Assembly (NCBI GenBank): GCA_030522415.1
Contig: CM060104.1
Coordinates: forward strand, 21,653,825 to 21,717,824
DNA: 64,000 nt
From: Channallabes apus
Taxonomy: Eukaryota > Chordata > Actinopteri > Siluriformes > Clariidae
Direction of reading: 5' to 3'
A program made the position numbers and the translations under genes. Shown piece by piece: positions 9,747-19,288 of the stretch. The notes below the pieces were generated by a model, which was given only the letters and a program-made list of their open reading frames with translations, searched no databases and had not been told where the DNA came from. Position 1 is the stretch's first letter. Every line of letters begins with the position of its first letter.

Positions 9747-10107
9747 GGCGGCGCGGTGGTGTAGTGGTTAGCACGGTCGCCTTGCACCTCCAGGGTCTGG
9801 GTTCGATTCCCGTCTCTGTGTACATGGAGTTTGCATGTTCTCCCCGTGCTTGGTGGGTTTCCTCCGGGTACTCCGGTTTCCTCCCACAGTCCAAAGACAT
9901 GCAGGTTAGGCTAATTGGCGTTCCTAAATTGCCCGTAGTGTGTGATTGGGTGTGTGAGTGTGTGTATGTGTGTGTGCCCTGCGATGGATTGGCACCCTGT
10001 CCAGGGTGTACCCCGCCTAGTGCCCGAAGTCTCCTGGGATAGGCTCCAGGTCCCCCGCGACCCTGAACACAGGATTAAGCGGTATAGAAGATGAATGAAT
10101 GAATGAA
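9747..10107 (+). mobile_element. V-SINE, full length, with perfect 12-bp TSD
   Basis: Complete copy: GGCGGCGCGGTGGTGTAGTG head, GGTTCGATTCCCG B-box, V core, GTAGTGTGTGATTGGG, (TG)n, GGATTGGCACCCTGTCCAGG, and an ATGAATGAATGA tail. Flanking TATTATAACTGA is repeated exactly at 9735-9746 and 10108-10119. It is inserted in the 3' UTR of L2 copy 1, so it is younger than that copy. Confidence 0.95.
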
Positions 10108-10427
10108 TATTATAACTGAACTGCCTGCCACCAAACACACTGTATAAATGCAGATCATTTCCTGCTATCTGTTTCACCCAGATGAGGATGGGTTCCCTGT
10201 TGAGTCCGGTTCCTCTCAAGGTTTCTTCATATTATCATCCCAGGGAGTTTTTCCTTGCCACTGTCGCCCCCGGCTTGCTCACCAGGGACTATCTGCCCAT
10301 TTTGATTCATACACATTCACATTCCATACAAACTTAAGTAATTCTTTTGATTGTGTAAAGCTGCTTTGCGACAATGACAATTGTTAAAAGCGCCATACAA
10401 ATAAAATTTAATTGAATTGAACTCAAT

Positions 10428-10731
10428 ATAAAAATGTTGCACTCTCTCAAGTTGTGGAACTGTTATAAAGGCACCACAATTTCAACCAGAGACTGGAAGA
10501 GGAACATCACCAACCATACACTGGTGAAGGGTACAGTCTGATTACCTGTTTCTGATTCGATTCTCTCTTGGTTCCATATCTCATTTTTCTGTGCACATTT
10601 GAGAAACCATGACAGTTACTTCTGTTTCTGTATTAAGCAGATTGTATATGGTTTATAGAATAGTCATCGCATGTGTGAGTTTATAGCTTTAATACTTCTG
10701 TTCAAAATTTAAAAACATAACTTAAACTGAA
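10428..10731. other. Spacer between L2 copy 1 and the gypsy element
   Basis: About 300 bp of unassigned sequence; nothing recognised. Confidence 0.4.
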
Positions 10732-12285
10732 TGTAGCAGGGTAAGTGGTTGTTTATTTGTGATTCAGCTGGGGGTGTGGTTATTAGATTAATGAAGGGAA
10801 CACAGTCTATTTAAGGACTCTTATTTTGACTGGTGGTGACATGTTTGTGGTGTCTGGGTCCTCTTCAACTGGGTGTGTCCCTTTTCGTTCCTGGTTCCTG
10901 GTTGTTAAGGTAGGCTTGGATTCTGTTGACTATGTAGCTAGGTGAATAGCTTAATGCTAATTGACACCATTTACAGTTTCATTCTAGTGGAGTTGGCGGC
11001 ATGGGTGTGTGGATTATTCGTGGCGCAGCGCACTTTTAGGTATGCCGGTATTTACAGTAAAATTCTTTATCACTTTGGCAGTAAACCTATTTAGTGTATT
11101 GTTATAGTGACAGTGGCGCTAGCAGGATGAGAATGCTGGCCGGTAGATTGAGCTGGGCATCGGCAGTGAGTAATCATACAGCTTCACGCTTCATTGTCTA
11201 ACCCAAGTAAGTATATTTATTGTGTCTCTTCTTTCCATGTGGTCAATATATTGATGTTAATGTGGATATTTTCCTCGTATTAGGAGTGAAGTGGAACATT
11301 ATAATTCCTTCGCCTTCTATCTAGTTGAAATGCTATTGGCGACGCCATTGCTGTTTTGCTTATGAGTAAGAAGACTGCTTGCTTGCGACTCAGCTGCTTT
11401 GTAGGCCGTTGGGCTGGTAGCTACGGTGTGCATGCTTAAGTTTCTTTTGTTTTTCTATTTTTATTTTTGATTGGCTTTTATTCTTGTTTTGTGTGGATGG
11501 AGCTGTTTTGCATGTCTGCTTTGTGTATTATGTTGTGATGGTGCGAGTGTTTGTGTTGTTGTTGTTGTCTCTTTTTATGTTAATTTGGTGCGTTTAGGCA
11601 CCGGTCTCGGTCGTATATAGGACTGGGAGACGACTTGGTGCCTTTGTCTATATACTACTGAGTCTGTGAAATTGTTTGTTTATATCCTTTCTTTTGTTTG
11701 ATGTGATTATTGTTCAGTGTGGATTGTGTAGACTTTGTGTTAGTTCTGTGTGTGCATGTTGGTGCTGTGTTCTTTTTCTTTCCTTATTGTTTTGATCAGG
11801 AGCCAGGCACGGTGCAGGACAGGGGGAGCTGGCTGCATGCGTTTGGGGTGTTCACCGATTGCAAGTGTACCAACACAATCCTTTCTTGTAGTGAGTGCAT
11901 GGCATCTAATTTGATGTGAATTTGGGTGGGTTTTGGATGATTTTCTGAGCTGCAGCCAGCCTGCTGTGTCCTGTCAGTCTCTGTTCCCTTTTCCCCTTTC
12001 CTTCCCTTTTTGAGGAGTGTTTTTATTATGTAATGGCAAAGTAAAGTGTGTATTGCTTCTGTGTTTTTTTTGGGAGCAAATAGTGCTGTCTGTTTTTAAT
12101 AAATAAAAACATCCTTTTTGTATTGATACCCACGTCTCGGGTGATTTTTAGTCTTGCCTTTGATAGTTGGAACTTACCTGTGTGTCTTTTATTGGGAGTA
12201 TTCCCCTGGCGCCCCACCAGGGTGGCGTAGTCGGATTTAACTAATTTAGCAAAGTCCCGCCTTTTGGGATATTACGATCGCCACA
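10732..12285 (+). repeat. 5' LTR of gypsy element
   Basis: 1554-bp direct repeat with TG...CA ends. A TATTTAAGG element near 10809 could serve as a TATA box, and AATAAATAAA near 12097 as the polyadenylation signal. If both are used, the R region would be very long. Short (TTG)n and homopolymer runs account for most length differences from the 3' LTR. Confidence 0.93.
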
Positions 12286-12286
12286 T

Positions 12287-12306
12287 TTTGGCGTAATCGG
12301 CAGGAT
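12287..12306 (+). promoter_or_regulatory. Probable primer-binding site
   Basis: TGGCGTAATCGGCAGGATCC starts 2-3 bases after the LTR end. It begins with TGG as expected for pairing to a tRNA 3' CCA end. The tRNA species was not identified. Confidence 0.6.
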
Positions 12307-12386
12307 CCACCTGGTAAGGCAGATAATCTCTTTGAGGCGTGGGTATATGTATATTTGTGGTGATTGTTGTTTTTTTCTTTCTACTT

Positions 12387-12411
12387 GTTTTTTTTTTTTT
12401 TTTTTTTTTTA
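12387..12411 (+). repeat. Long T-tract in gypsy leader
   Basis: A run of about 25 T residues lies between the primer-binding site and gag. Confidence 0.9.
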
Positions 12412-12452
12412 TAAGCAAAACAGCAGTGTGCGTTTAGAATTCGTGGGCCAGT

Positions 12453-13493
12453 ATGGAGGATGAAATGCAGGAGTTGCGAGAACTGGTGGCCCAGTTGAGG
12501 TCGGACAATGACCGTTTGCGTCGTGAGCGTGAGTTTTCTGGCTCCAATACTGTCCCTGTTGCTGCTGTAACCACACCTGGCCCATCCCAGCCAGCTGAGG
12601 TCGATTTTCAGGTACCGGAACGGTTTGTTTTTGTGCCTAGGGATCGGCGGTGTCCAAAATTTAGTGGCAAATTGGGTATAGGCCTTGAGGAGTGGGTGGA
12701 AGAGGCTGAAGCATGTATGCGGGTTCGTTGTTTGTCTAAAGCTGATAAGGCATTTTTTCTCTTTGACCACTTGGAAGGTGAAGCCCGGGAGGAGATTAGA
12801 CATCGTCCCAGTGGGGAACGGGGAGATCCGAACAAGATTATTGTGATTTTACGCGAGCTGTATGGTTGCTCCCAGTCGTATGTAGCGCTCCAAGAAGCCT
12901 TTTTCTCCAGGAAACAACAGGATGGGGAATCTTTGTTAGAGTTTTCCCTGGTCTTGATGTCTCTCCTGGAGAGGGTTAAACAACAGTCGCCTGATGCTAT
13001 TCCTAATTCTGACATTGTGTTGCGTGATCAGTTTGTGGAGTATGTTGCCGATAGTGCTCTCCGCCGGGAATTGAAGCAACTAGTTCGTCGTCAGCCCGCC
13101 ATTACCTTGTTGGAGGTACGGGGGGAAGCAATCAGGTGGGAACGAGAAGGGATGCCAGGAGGGGCGAGGGGTAGGAGTCAGTCCGTCCCAATGGCATATG
13201 GCATCCAGTATGGAGTGCAGGGGCATTCTCAATCAGAGCTGAGCGGGTTGCGGGAGATGTTGAAATCGCAGCAGCAGCAGTTGGATCGACTTACTCGGAG
13301 TGTTGCAGATATGTGGTTTCCTCAGCGGGTTCGCCGGCCCTCCCGTGCTGAAGTGTTACTTTGTCACCGGTGCCAAAAACCAGGTCACTTTGCTCGTGAA
13401 TGTGATGGGGAACGTGCTCCATTCCTAGCTCGCCGTGAGTCACCTTCTTCGACGAGGGTGGGACATACTTTTGCTCAGCTGTCGGAAAACTAG
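12453..13493 (+). CDS. Gag-like protein of gypsy element
   Basis: 346 residues. An N-terminal coiled-coil-like stretch (MEDEMQELRELVAQL, residues 1-30) is followed by a Pro/Thr-rich linker, a retrotransposon gag/capsid-like helical region (about 70-230, with FSGKLGIGLEEWVEEAEAC and LEGEAREEI), and a zinc knuckle CHRCQKPGHFARECD near residue 305 (CX2CX4HX4C). Such proteins form the cytoplasmic particle and package element RNA through the knuckle. ATG at 12453 follows the leader T-tract and is the first in frame. The stop TAG at 13491 overlaps an open pol frame shifted by -1. The frame is intact, as expected of a young copy. Confidence 0.9.
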   Translation: MEDEMQELRELVAQLRSDNDRLRREREFSGSNTVPVAAVTTPGPSQPAEVDFQVPERFVFVPRDRRCPKFSGKLGIGLEEWVEEAEACMRVRCLSKADKAFFLFDHLEGEAREEIRHRPSGERGDPNKIIVILRELYGCSQSYVALQEAFFSRKQQDGESLLEFSLVLMSLLERVKQQSPDAIPNSDIVLRDQFVEYVADSALRRELKQLVRRQPAITLLEVRGEAIRWEREGMPGGARGRSQSVPMAYGIQYGVQGHSQSELSGLREMLKSQQQQLDRLTRSVADMWFPQRVRRPSRAEVLLCHRCQKPGHFARECDGERAPFLARRESPSSTRVGHTFAQLSEN

Positions 13494-13543
13494 GTCCCAC
13501 CGAGCTGCTGAGTCACCGTTCGGTAGGGAAAGATCATGACTCA

Positions 13544-16500
13544 ATGACATTAGCTCCCTTGCCACATTTAATGGCGTCATGTCCGCACCTTGTTGTTTGT
13601 ATGGGAGGTGTACAGGTACCCTGTTTGATCGATACTGGCTCTATGGTATCTACGATAACGGAAAGTTGTTTTGTGGAACTATTTGTACCATTGGGCCAGG
13701 ATCGTCTCAGGGCATGTCATTGGTTGCAGCTCCAGGCAGCAAATGGGTCGTTAATTCCATACGTTGGTTATGTTGAGTTGGACGTTGAGCTTTGCGGCCA
13801 GGTAATTCCAGGGTGTGGCATATTGGTTGTTAGAGATCCCCCAAAGTGGACTGGTGCTCGAGTCCCTGGGATTTTGGGGATGAATGTTTTAAGTCGGTGT
13901 TACCAGGAGCTCTTTGGGTTGTATGGTGCTGCCCTTTTTGATGCGCCACCTGTGTCAGGGGCCTCTCAGTTGGTGGTCCAAGCATTGCAACATTGTCATG
14001 AGGTAGATGCCACCCCTCAAGAAAGCAGGATTGGAAGGGTACGACTGCGGGGTCGTAATGCTTGTCGTATTCCAGGCGGCACTATGAAAGTGGTGGCTGC
14101 TACCTGTTCTGGGCACTTTGCTGGGGAAACCGTGTTTTTTGAACCTCTTGAAACTGGGCTGCCTGCCGGATTGTTGGCATCCGCCGCCTTAATGCGAGTG
14201 ACCCGGGGCACAGTCTATGTACCTGTCGTCAATGTAGGTAAGACTGATGTAATGTTGTTTCGAAACTCTGTTTTGGGCACCTTGCATCATGCATTTATTG
14301 TAAGCTTGCCCCGTGGTGTTTCTGAATGTAATTCAGTTTCTGTGTCCATGAATTCACAGACTTCTGCTGTTCTTCCTTCAGTAGCGGACCAAATTAAGAG
14401 TCTCAATCTGTCTGTGTTGTCCGAGTCTGAACAGGACCAGGTAAGATCTCTGTTGTTGAAATTCCATACTGTTTTTTCTGCACATGAAGGTGATTTGGGA
14501 TGTACCCAGATCCTTTCTCATGACATCCCCTTGACAGATTCGGTCCCAGTTCGTCAACGGCACCGGCGGATACCGCCGTCTGAGTACGATGTGGTAAAAA
14601 CACACATAAACCAGCTACTAGAAACTAACATTATTAGAGAGAGTTGTAGTCCGTATGCCTCTCCCATTGTGTTGGTCAAAAAGAAGGATGGTACGCTGCG
14701 CATGTGCGTTGATTACCGCCAGTTGAATGCAAAAACTCGAAAAGACGCCTTTCCCTTGCCACGGATAGAAAAAACCTTGGATTCACTGACGGGGGCCAGG
14801 TGGTTTTCTACCATGGACCTCGCCAGTGGTTACAATCAGGTTCCTGTTACTGAGGCGGATAGACATAAGACGGCCTTTTGTACACCCTTCGGTCTGTTTG
14901 AGTGGAATCGCATGCCGTTTGGGCTCTGCAATGCCCCAGGCACCTTCCAGAGGTTGATGGAGAGGTTGTTTGGGGATCAGCAGTGCCAGTCCCTGCTTTT
15001 ATACTTGGACGACATAGTGGTGTTTTCTTCTTCCGTGGCACAACATCTAGATAGGATGGAGGTGGTTTTTAGTCGGCTGGAGCGCGAGGGGCTAAAGGCG
15101 AAGTTAGTCAAGTGTGCATTTTTCCAACAGGAGGTAAGTTATTTGGGACATATAATCTCGGCCAAGGGGGTGTCGACAGACCCAGGTAAGATAGAGGCGG
15201 TGAAACAATGGCCATGCCCTAAGGGGGTGGCAGAGCTTCGGTCGTTCCTGGGGTTTGCCAGTTATTATCGGCGGTTTGTAGAGGACTTTGCCAAGTTAGC
15301 AGCCCCTCTACACCGTCTGGTAGCTGAGTTTGCGGGTCGTAAGTCCAGGGTTCGAGCAGAGTCGAGGTTTGGGGTGGCTTGGACAGAGCAGTGCCAGGTG
15401 AACTTTGAGGAACTGAAGAGCAGGCTCACTTCTGCCCCAATATTGGCTTATGCTGATTTCTCCCTTCCCTTTATCTTGGAGGTAGATGCTAGTCATGGAG
15501 GTTTGGGAGCAGTTCTGTCCCAGGAACAGGGAGGGCAGGTGCGGCCCATAGCCTATGCTAGTCGCAGCCTTAGGCCTACTGAGCGCAATATGTCAAACTA
15601 TAGTTCCATGAAGTTGGAATTTTTGGCGCTCAAGTGGGCCATGACTGAAAAGTTTAGAGAATATCTGCTGGGGCAGAGGTGTGTCGTCTTTACTGATAAT
15701 AACCCCCTCAGCCACCTGGCTACCGCTAAGCTTGGGGCCACAGAGCAACGGTGGGCTGCGCAGTTGGCCTCTTTTGATTTTGAGCTAAGGTATCGTTCTG
15801 GGAGAAGCAACCAGAATGCGGATGCTCTTTCGCGACAGGGTCCCTCCAGTCAGGGTGAGTTGGCGGAGGTACTGCCTGGTACAGCGCTTCCCACTGTGGT
15901 ACAGCAGGCTGGTGAGATGGGTTCTCAAGCAGCATTCATGGTGCTTCCGGGTTTGGCTGTGGATATGCAGTCCTTACAGGATGAGGACCCCGTTATAGGT
16001 GAGGTGCTAAGGTTTTGGAGGCGAGGAGCCCCACCTAATTTAGAGGAACGTCGACGGTTACCCAAGGCTGTGGTGACTCTTTTGCGACAGTGGGGTCGGC
16101 TGTGTGAGCAGGATGGGGTATTGTACCGCCGAGTGTTTCGTTCGGATGGGGGAGAAGAGGTGCTGCAAGTGGTGTTACCCACACTATTGCACCATGAGGT
16201 ACTGACACAGTTACACCAGGAGCACGGGCACCAGGGGGTGGAACGGACCACTCAGTTGGTGCGACAGCGTTCTTTTTGGCCTGGCCTGACAGCTGATGTG
16301 GTACAATGGTGTCGAGAGTGCGAGAGGTGTCAGATTTCAAAGGATACACAGCATCTTCCCAATAGCTTTATGGGCCATTTGTTGGCCTCGAGGCCGAATG
16401 AAATATTGGCCCTTGATTTTACTGTGTTAGAACTCACCCGATCAGGATTGGAAAATGTGCTGGTAATAACGGATGTTTTTACAAAGTATACATTGGCGGT

Positions 16501-16939
16501 ACCTACACGAGACCAACGGGCAGAGACAGTGGCCCAGGTTTTGGTGGGGGAGTGGTTCTACAAGTTTGGTGTCCCTAGTCGGATTCATTCTGATCAGGGC
16601 TGTAATTTTGAGTCTTCCTTAGTACAGCAGTTTTGTGCACTGTATAAGGTGGAAAAATCTCGTACCACTCCTTACCATCCGGCAGGGAATGGGCAGTGCG
16701 AGCGTTTTAATAGGACATTGCACAATCTTTTGCGTGCCCTACCTGTGTCCAGAAAAAGGGACTGGGCCTCATGCCTCCCACAAGTGCTATTTTATTATAA
16801 CACTACCCCTCATCAGACAACCGGTGAATCCCCATTCTTTTTAATGTTTGGGCAAGAACCCAGGCTCCCTGTGGACTTTCTCTTGGGTAGAGCCCAGGAG
16901 GTTGGAGTTGGTGGTGTGGATGAGGGAACATCAGGCTAG
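13544..16939 (+). CDS. Pol polyprotein: protease, RT, RNase H, integrase
   Basis: 1131 residues. The aspartic protease motif DTGS is at 30-33. RT has LRMCVDYRQLN, FSTMDLASGY, FGLCNAPGTFQ and the catalytic YLDD at 487-490. RNase H starts at EVDASHGGLGA (Asp 648), with FTDNNPL and NADALSR following. Integrase has an HHCC finger (from H883, ending CRECERC) and a DDE triad at D958, D1017 and E1053, giving DX35E. Domain order is that of Ty3/gypsy. The frame is open upstream to 13439, so synthesis by -1 frameshifting from gag is plausible, and the ATG at 13544 may not be the true start. The frame ends in GVDEGTSG, but the integrase C-terminus continues in another frame from about 16905, so this copy has a frameshift. 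Confidence 0.93.
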   Translation: MTLAPLPHLMASCPHLVVCMGGVQVPCLIDTGSMVSTITESCFVELFVPLGQDRLRACHWLQLQAANGSLIPYVGYVELDVELCGQVIPGCGILVVRDPPKWTGARVPGILGMNVLSRCYQELFGLYGAALFDAPPVSGASQLVVQALQHCHEVDATPQESRIGRVRLRGRNACRIPGGTMKVVAATCSGHFAGETVFFEPLETGLPAGLLASAALMRVTRGTVYVPVVNVGKTDVMLFRNSVLGTLHHAFIVSLPRGVSECNSVSVSMNSQTSAVLPSVADQIKSLNLSVLSESEQDQVRSLLLKFHTVFSAHEGDLGCTQILSHDIPLTDSVPVRQRHRRIPPSEYDVVKTHINQLLETNIIRESCSPYASPIVLVKKKDGTLRMCVDYRQLNAKTRKDAFPLPRIEKTLDSLTGARWFSTMDLASGYNQVPVTEADRHKTAFCTPFGLFEWNRMPFGLCNAPGTFQRLMERLFGDQQCQSLLLYLDDIVVFSSSVAQHLDRMEVVFSRLEREGLKAKLVKCAFFQQEVSYLGHIISAKGVSTDPGKIEAVKQWPCPKGVAELRSFLGFASYYRRFVEDFAKLAAPLHRLVAEFAGRKSRVRAESRFGVAWTEQCQVNFEELKSRLTSAPILAYADFSLPFILEVDASHGGLGAVLSQEQGGQVRPIAYASRSLRPTERNMSNYSSMKLEFLALKWAMTEKFREYLLGQRCVVFTDNNPLSHLATAKLGATEQRWAAQLASFDFELRYRSGRSNQNADALSRQGPSSQGELAEVLPGTALPTVVQQAGEMGSQAAFMVLPGLAVDMQSLQDEDPVIGEVLRFWRRGAPPNLEERRRLPKAVVTLLRQWGRLCEQDGVLYRRVFRSDGGEEVLQVVLPTLLHHEVLTQLHQEHGHQGVERTTQLVRQRSFWPGLTADVVQWCRECERCQISKDTQHLPNSFMGHLLASRPNEILALDFTVLELTRSGLENVLVITDVFTKYTLAVPTRDQRAETVAQVLVGEWFYKFGVPSRIHSDQGCNFESSLVQQFCALYKVEKSRTTPYHPAGNGQCERFNRTLHNLLRALPVSRKRDWASCLPQVLFYYNTTPHQTTGESPFFLMFGQEPRLPVDFLLGRAQEVGVGGVDEGTSG

Positions 16940-17282
16940 GCTTCGGGTGGCATTTGAGGGGGCACGGGGGCGACTGGAAGCTGCGGCAGGCCGTCGTAAG
17001 GCACAACATGATGCCCATGTCCATGATGCACCACTGGGGGAGGGTCAGTTGGTGTATCTGCGTGAGTATGGCGCCAGAGGTCGTCATAAGATTCAGGATC
17101 TGTGGAGCCCTGTGGTGTATCAGGTTATAAGGGCCCCCAAGGATGGTAGGGCAGTATATGCCATCGCGCCAGTGGATGATTTGGGGAAGGTTAGATGTGT
17201 CCATCGGTCTGCCTTGAAGGCCCGTATCCGGAAGGATGGTCAAGTTTCAGTCTCCACCCGTTCCCCCCCCTTTGGAGAGTAA
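16905..17282 (+). pseudogene. Integrase C-terminal domain in shifted frame
   Basis: After the pol frame breaks, the other frame reads WMREHQARLRVAFEGARGR, then a basic helix, GEGQLVYLREYGARGRHKIQDLW and GRAVYAIAPVDDLGKVRCVHRSALK. The pattern (GD/EGxxVYLR...KxxxxWxxPxxV...V) is the usual DNA-binding C-terminal domain of gypsy integrases. It belongs to pol and was separated from it by a one-base indel around 16905-16920. The downstream frame changes again near the C-run at about 17263-17270. Confidence 0.8.
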
Positions 17283-17649
17283 CGTGCCAACGGCAGAAGT
17301 TTTAGGGGAAGAAACTGATTTGTTTATGGTAGTGCCAGAATTTAATCCGGTACACATTCCCCAGGTACAGGTTCCCTGGGATACTATTAGGTTACCAAGT
17401 AGGCCTGTAAGTCGTAACGAGGGGAACATGGTTATTGGGGGCCTTGAGGCTCCTAATTCTGTAGTAAGTGCATCACCAGGGCCTGTGTCAGGGGGTCCAT
17501 TAGGTGGTTCGAGTACTTCTTTGCGGAGAACAGGGCGGATTACCGCGGGCCATCATTCAAATCTGCATCGGTTACCACGTGCTGCAGCCGAAGGCATGAG
17601 GACTGCTACAACACCAAGCCCTGTCTCAAATAATATTTGTTTGGTTTAG
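17236..17649 (+). pseudogene. Pol C-terminal Pro/Ser-rich tail in third frame
   Basis: The open frame reads a Pro-rich segment (PPVPPPLESNVPTAE), then acidic and Ser/Gly-rich sequence, and ends with SLRRTGRITAGHHSNLHRLP, a type of ending seen in fish gypsy pol proteins as far as I recall. It follows an 8-C run where the previous frame terminates, so it is best read as the last part of the same polyprotein after a homopolymer indel. Alternatively it is a separate small ORF. There is no sign of an envelope gene: no signal peptide or membrane segment. Confidence 0.6.
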
Positions 17650-17716
17650 GCCATGGGACATGGATACGGAGTAGTCTAAGGGTATGGGTCATTTAGTCAT
17701 CGTCGGGACGCCGATT

Positions 17717-17735
17717 AAAGAAATAGGAGATAGAA
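17717..17735 (+). promoter_or_regulatory. Polypurine tract
   Basis: AAAGAAATAGGAGATAGAA directly precedes the 3' LTR and fits the plus-strand primer site. Confidence 0.7.
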
Positions 17736-19284
17736 TGTAGCAGGGTAAGTGGTTGTTTATTTGTGATTCAGCTGGGGGTGTGGTTATTAGATTAATGAAG
17801 GGAACACAGTCTATTTAAGGACTCTTATTTTGACTGGTGGTGACATGTTTGTGGTGTCTGGGTCCTCTTCAACTGGGCGTGTCCCTTTTCGTTCCTGGTT
17901 GTTAAGGTAGGCTTGGATTCTGTTGACTATGTAGCTAGGTGAATAGCTTAATGCTAATTGACACCATTTACAGTTTCATTCTAGTGGAGTTGGCGGCATG
18001 GGTGTGTGGATTATTCGTGGCGCAGCGCGCTTTTAGGTATGCCGGTATTTACAGTAAAATTCTTTATCACTTTGGCAGTAAACCTATTTAGTGTATTGTT
18101 ATAGTGACAGTGGCGCTAGCAGGATGAGAATGCTGGCCGGTAGATTGAGCTGGGCATCGGCAGTGAGTAATCATACAGCTTCACGCTTCATTGTCTAACC
18201 CAAGTAAGTATATTTATTGTGTCTCTTCTTTCCATGTGGTCAATATATTGATGTTAATGTGGATATTTTCCTCGTATTAGGAGTGAAGTGGAACATTATA
18301 ATTCCTTCGCCTTCTATCTAGTTGAAATGCTATTGGCGACGCCATTGCTGTTTTGCTTATGAGTAAGAAGACTGCTTGCTTGCGACTCAGCTGCTTTGTA
18401 GGCCGTTGGGCTGGTAGCTACGGTGTACATGCTTGTTAAGTTTCTTTTGTTTTTCTATTTTTATTTTTGATTGGCTTTTATTCTTGTTTTGTGTGGATGG
18501 AGCTGTTTTGCATGTCTGCTTTGTGTATTATGTTGTGATGGTGCGAGTGTTTGTGTTGTTGTTGTCTCTTTTTATGTTAATTTGGTGCGTTTAGGCACCG
18601 GTCTCGGTCGTATATAGGACTGGGAGATGACTTGGTGCCTTTGTCTATATACTACTGAGTCTGTGAAATTGTTTGTTTATATCCTTTCTTTTGTTTGATG
18701 TGATTATTGTTCAGTGTGGATTGTGTAGACTTTGTTAGTTCTGTGTGTGCATGTTGGTGCTGTGTTCTTTTTCTTTCCTTATTGTTTTGATCAGGAGCCA
18801 GGCACGGTGCAGGACAGGGGGAGCTGGCTGCATGCGTTTGGGGTGTTCACCGATTGCAAGTGTACCAACACAATCCTTTCTTGTAGTGAGTGCATGGCAT
18901 CTAATTTGATGTGAATTTGGGTGGGTTTTGGATGATTTTCTGAGCTGCAGCCAGCCTGCTGTGTCCTGTCAGTCTCTGTTCCCTTTTCCCCTTTCCTTCC
19001 CTTTTTGAGGAGTGTTTTTATTATGTAATGGCAAAGTAAAGTGTGTATTGCTTCTGTGTTTTTTTTTTTTTGGGAGCAAATAGTGCTGTCTGTTTTTAAT
19101 AAATAAAAACATCCTTTTTGTATTGATACCCACGTCTCGGGTGATTTTTAGTCTTGCCTTTGATAGTTGGAACTTACCTGTGTGTCTTTATTGGGAGTAT
19201 TCCCCTGGCGCCCCACCAGGGTGGCGTAGTCGGATTTAACTAATTTAGCAAAGTCCCGCCTTTTGGGATATTACGATCGCCACA
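17736..19284 (+). repeat. 3' LTR of gypsy element
   Basis: 1549-bp copy of the 5' LTR with the same TGTAGC...CCACA ends. It lacks a 7-bp tandem duplication (CCTGGTT) present in the 5' LTR near 10890 and has longer or shorter T and TTG runs. Confidence 0.93.
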
Positions 19285-19288
19285 TATA

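Larger units (their letters stand above)
4906..10427 (+). mobile_element. L2/CR1-like LINE copy 1, nested and heavily deleted
   Basis: It aligns with the fuller copy at 32165-37515 in pieces: 4906-5963 (5' UTR and ORF1), 7462-7693 (ORF1-ORF2 junction and start of endonuclease), about 9121-9290 (endonuclease), about 9300-9680 (RT core), and 9685-9746 plus 10108-10427 (3' UTR ending CGCCATACAAATAAA and TTGAATTGAA). The pieces are separated by a hAT element, a pogo-like element, a SINE and a V-SINE. Two internal deletions remove most of the endonuclease-RT linker and the RT C-terminus. Not functional. Confidence 0.9.
10732..19284 (+). mobile_element. Ty3/gypsy LTR retrotransposon, near intact and young
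   Basis: Two long terminal repeats (10732-12285 and 17736-19284), both beginning TGTAGCAGGG and ending CGCCACA, enclose gag and a pol in PR-RT-RNase H-IN order. By eye the LTRs differ by about four substitutions (T/C near 10871, A/G near 11030, G/A near 11430, C/T near 11630) plus several short indels in repeats or homopolymers. That is about 0.3% substitutions, so the insertion is recent. A clear target duplication was not found: the 5' flank is AAACTGAA and the 3' flank is TATA followed by a Tc1 element. Pol carries one or two frame breaks near its end. Confidence 0.95.

Noticed and set aside
9747..9820. tRNA-like A and B boxes as a real tRNA gene
   Set aside because: No cloverleaf is kept; the boxes are SINE promoters, and the copy has a target duplication and SINE tail.
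9764..10042. Recurring protein-like MEFACSPRAWWVSSGYSGF frames
   Set aside because: This is the V-SINE core read in one frame; it recurs wherever a V-SINE lies.
17236..17649. Envelope gene in the gypsy element
   Set aside because: No signal peptide, membrane segment or furin-like site; the region reads as a Pro/Ser-rich pol tail.
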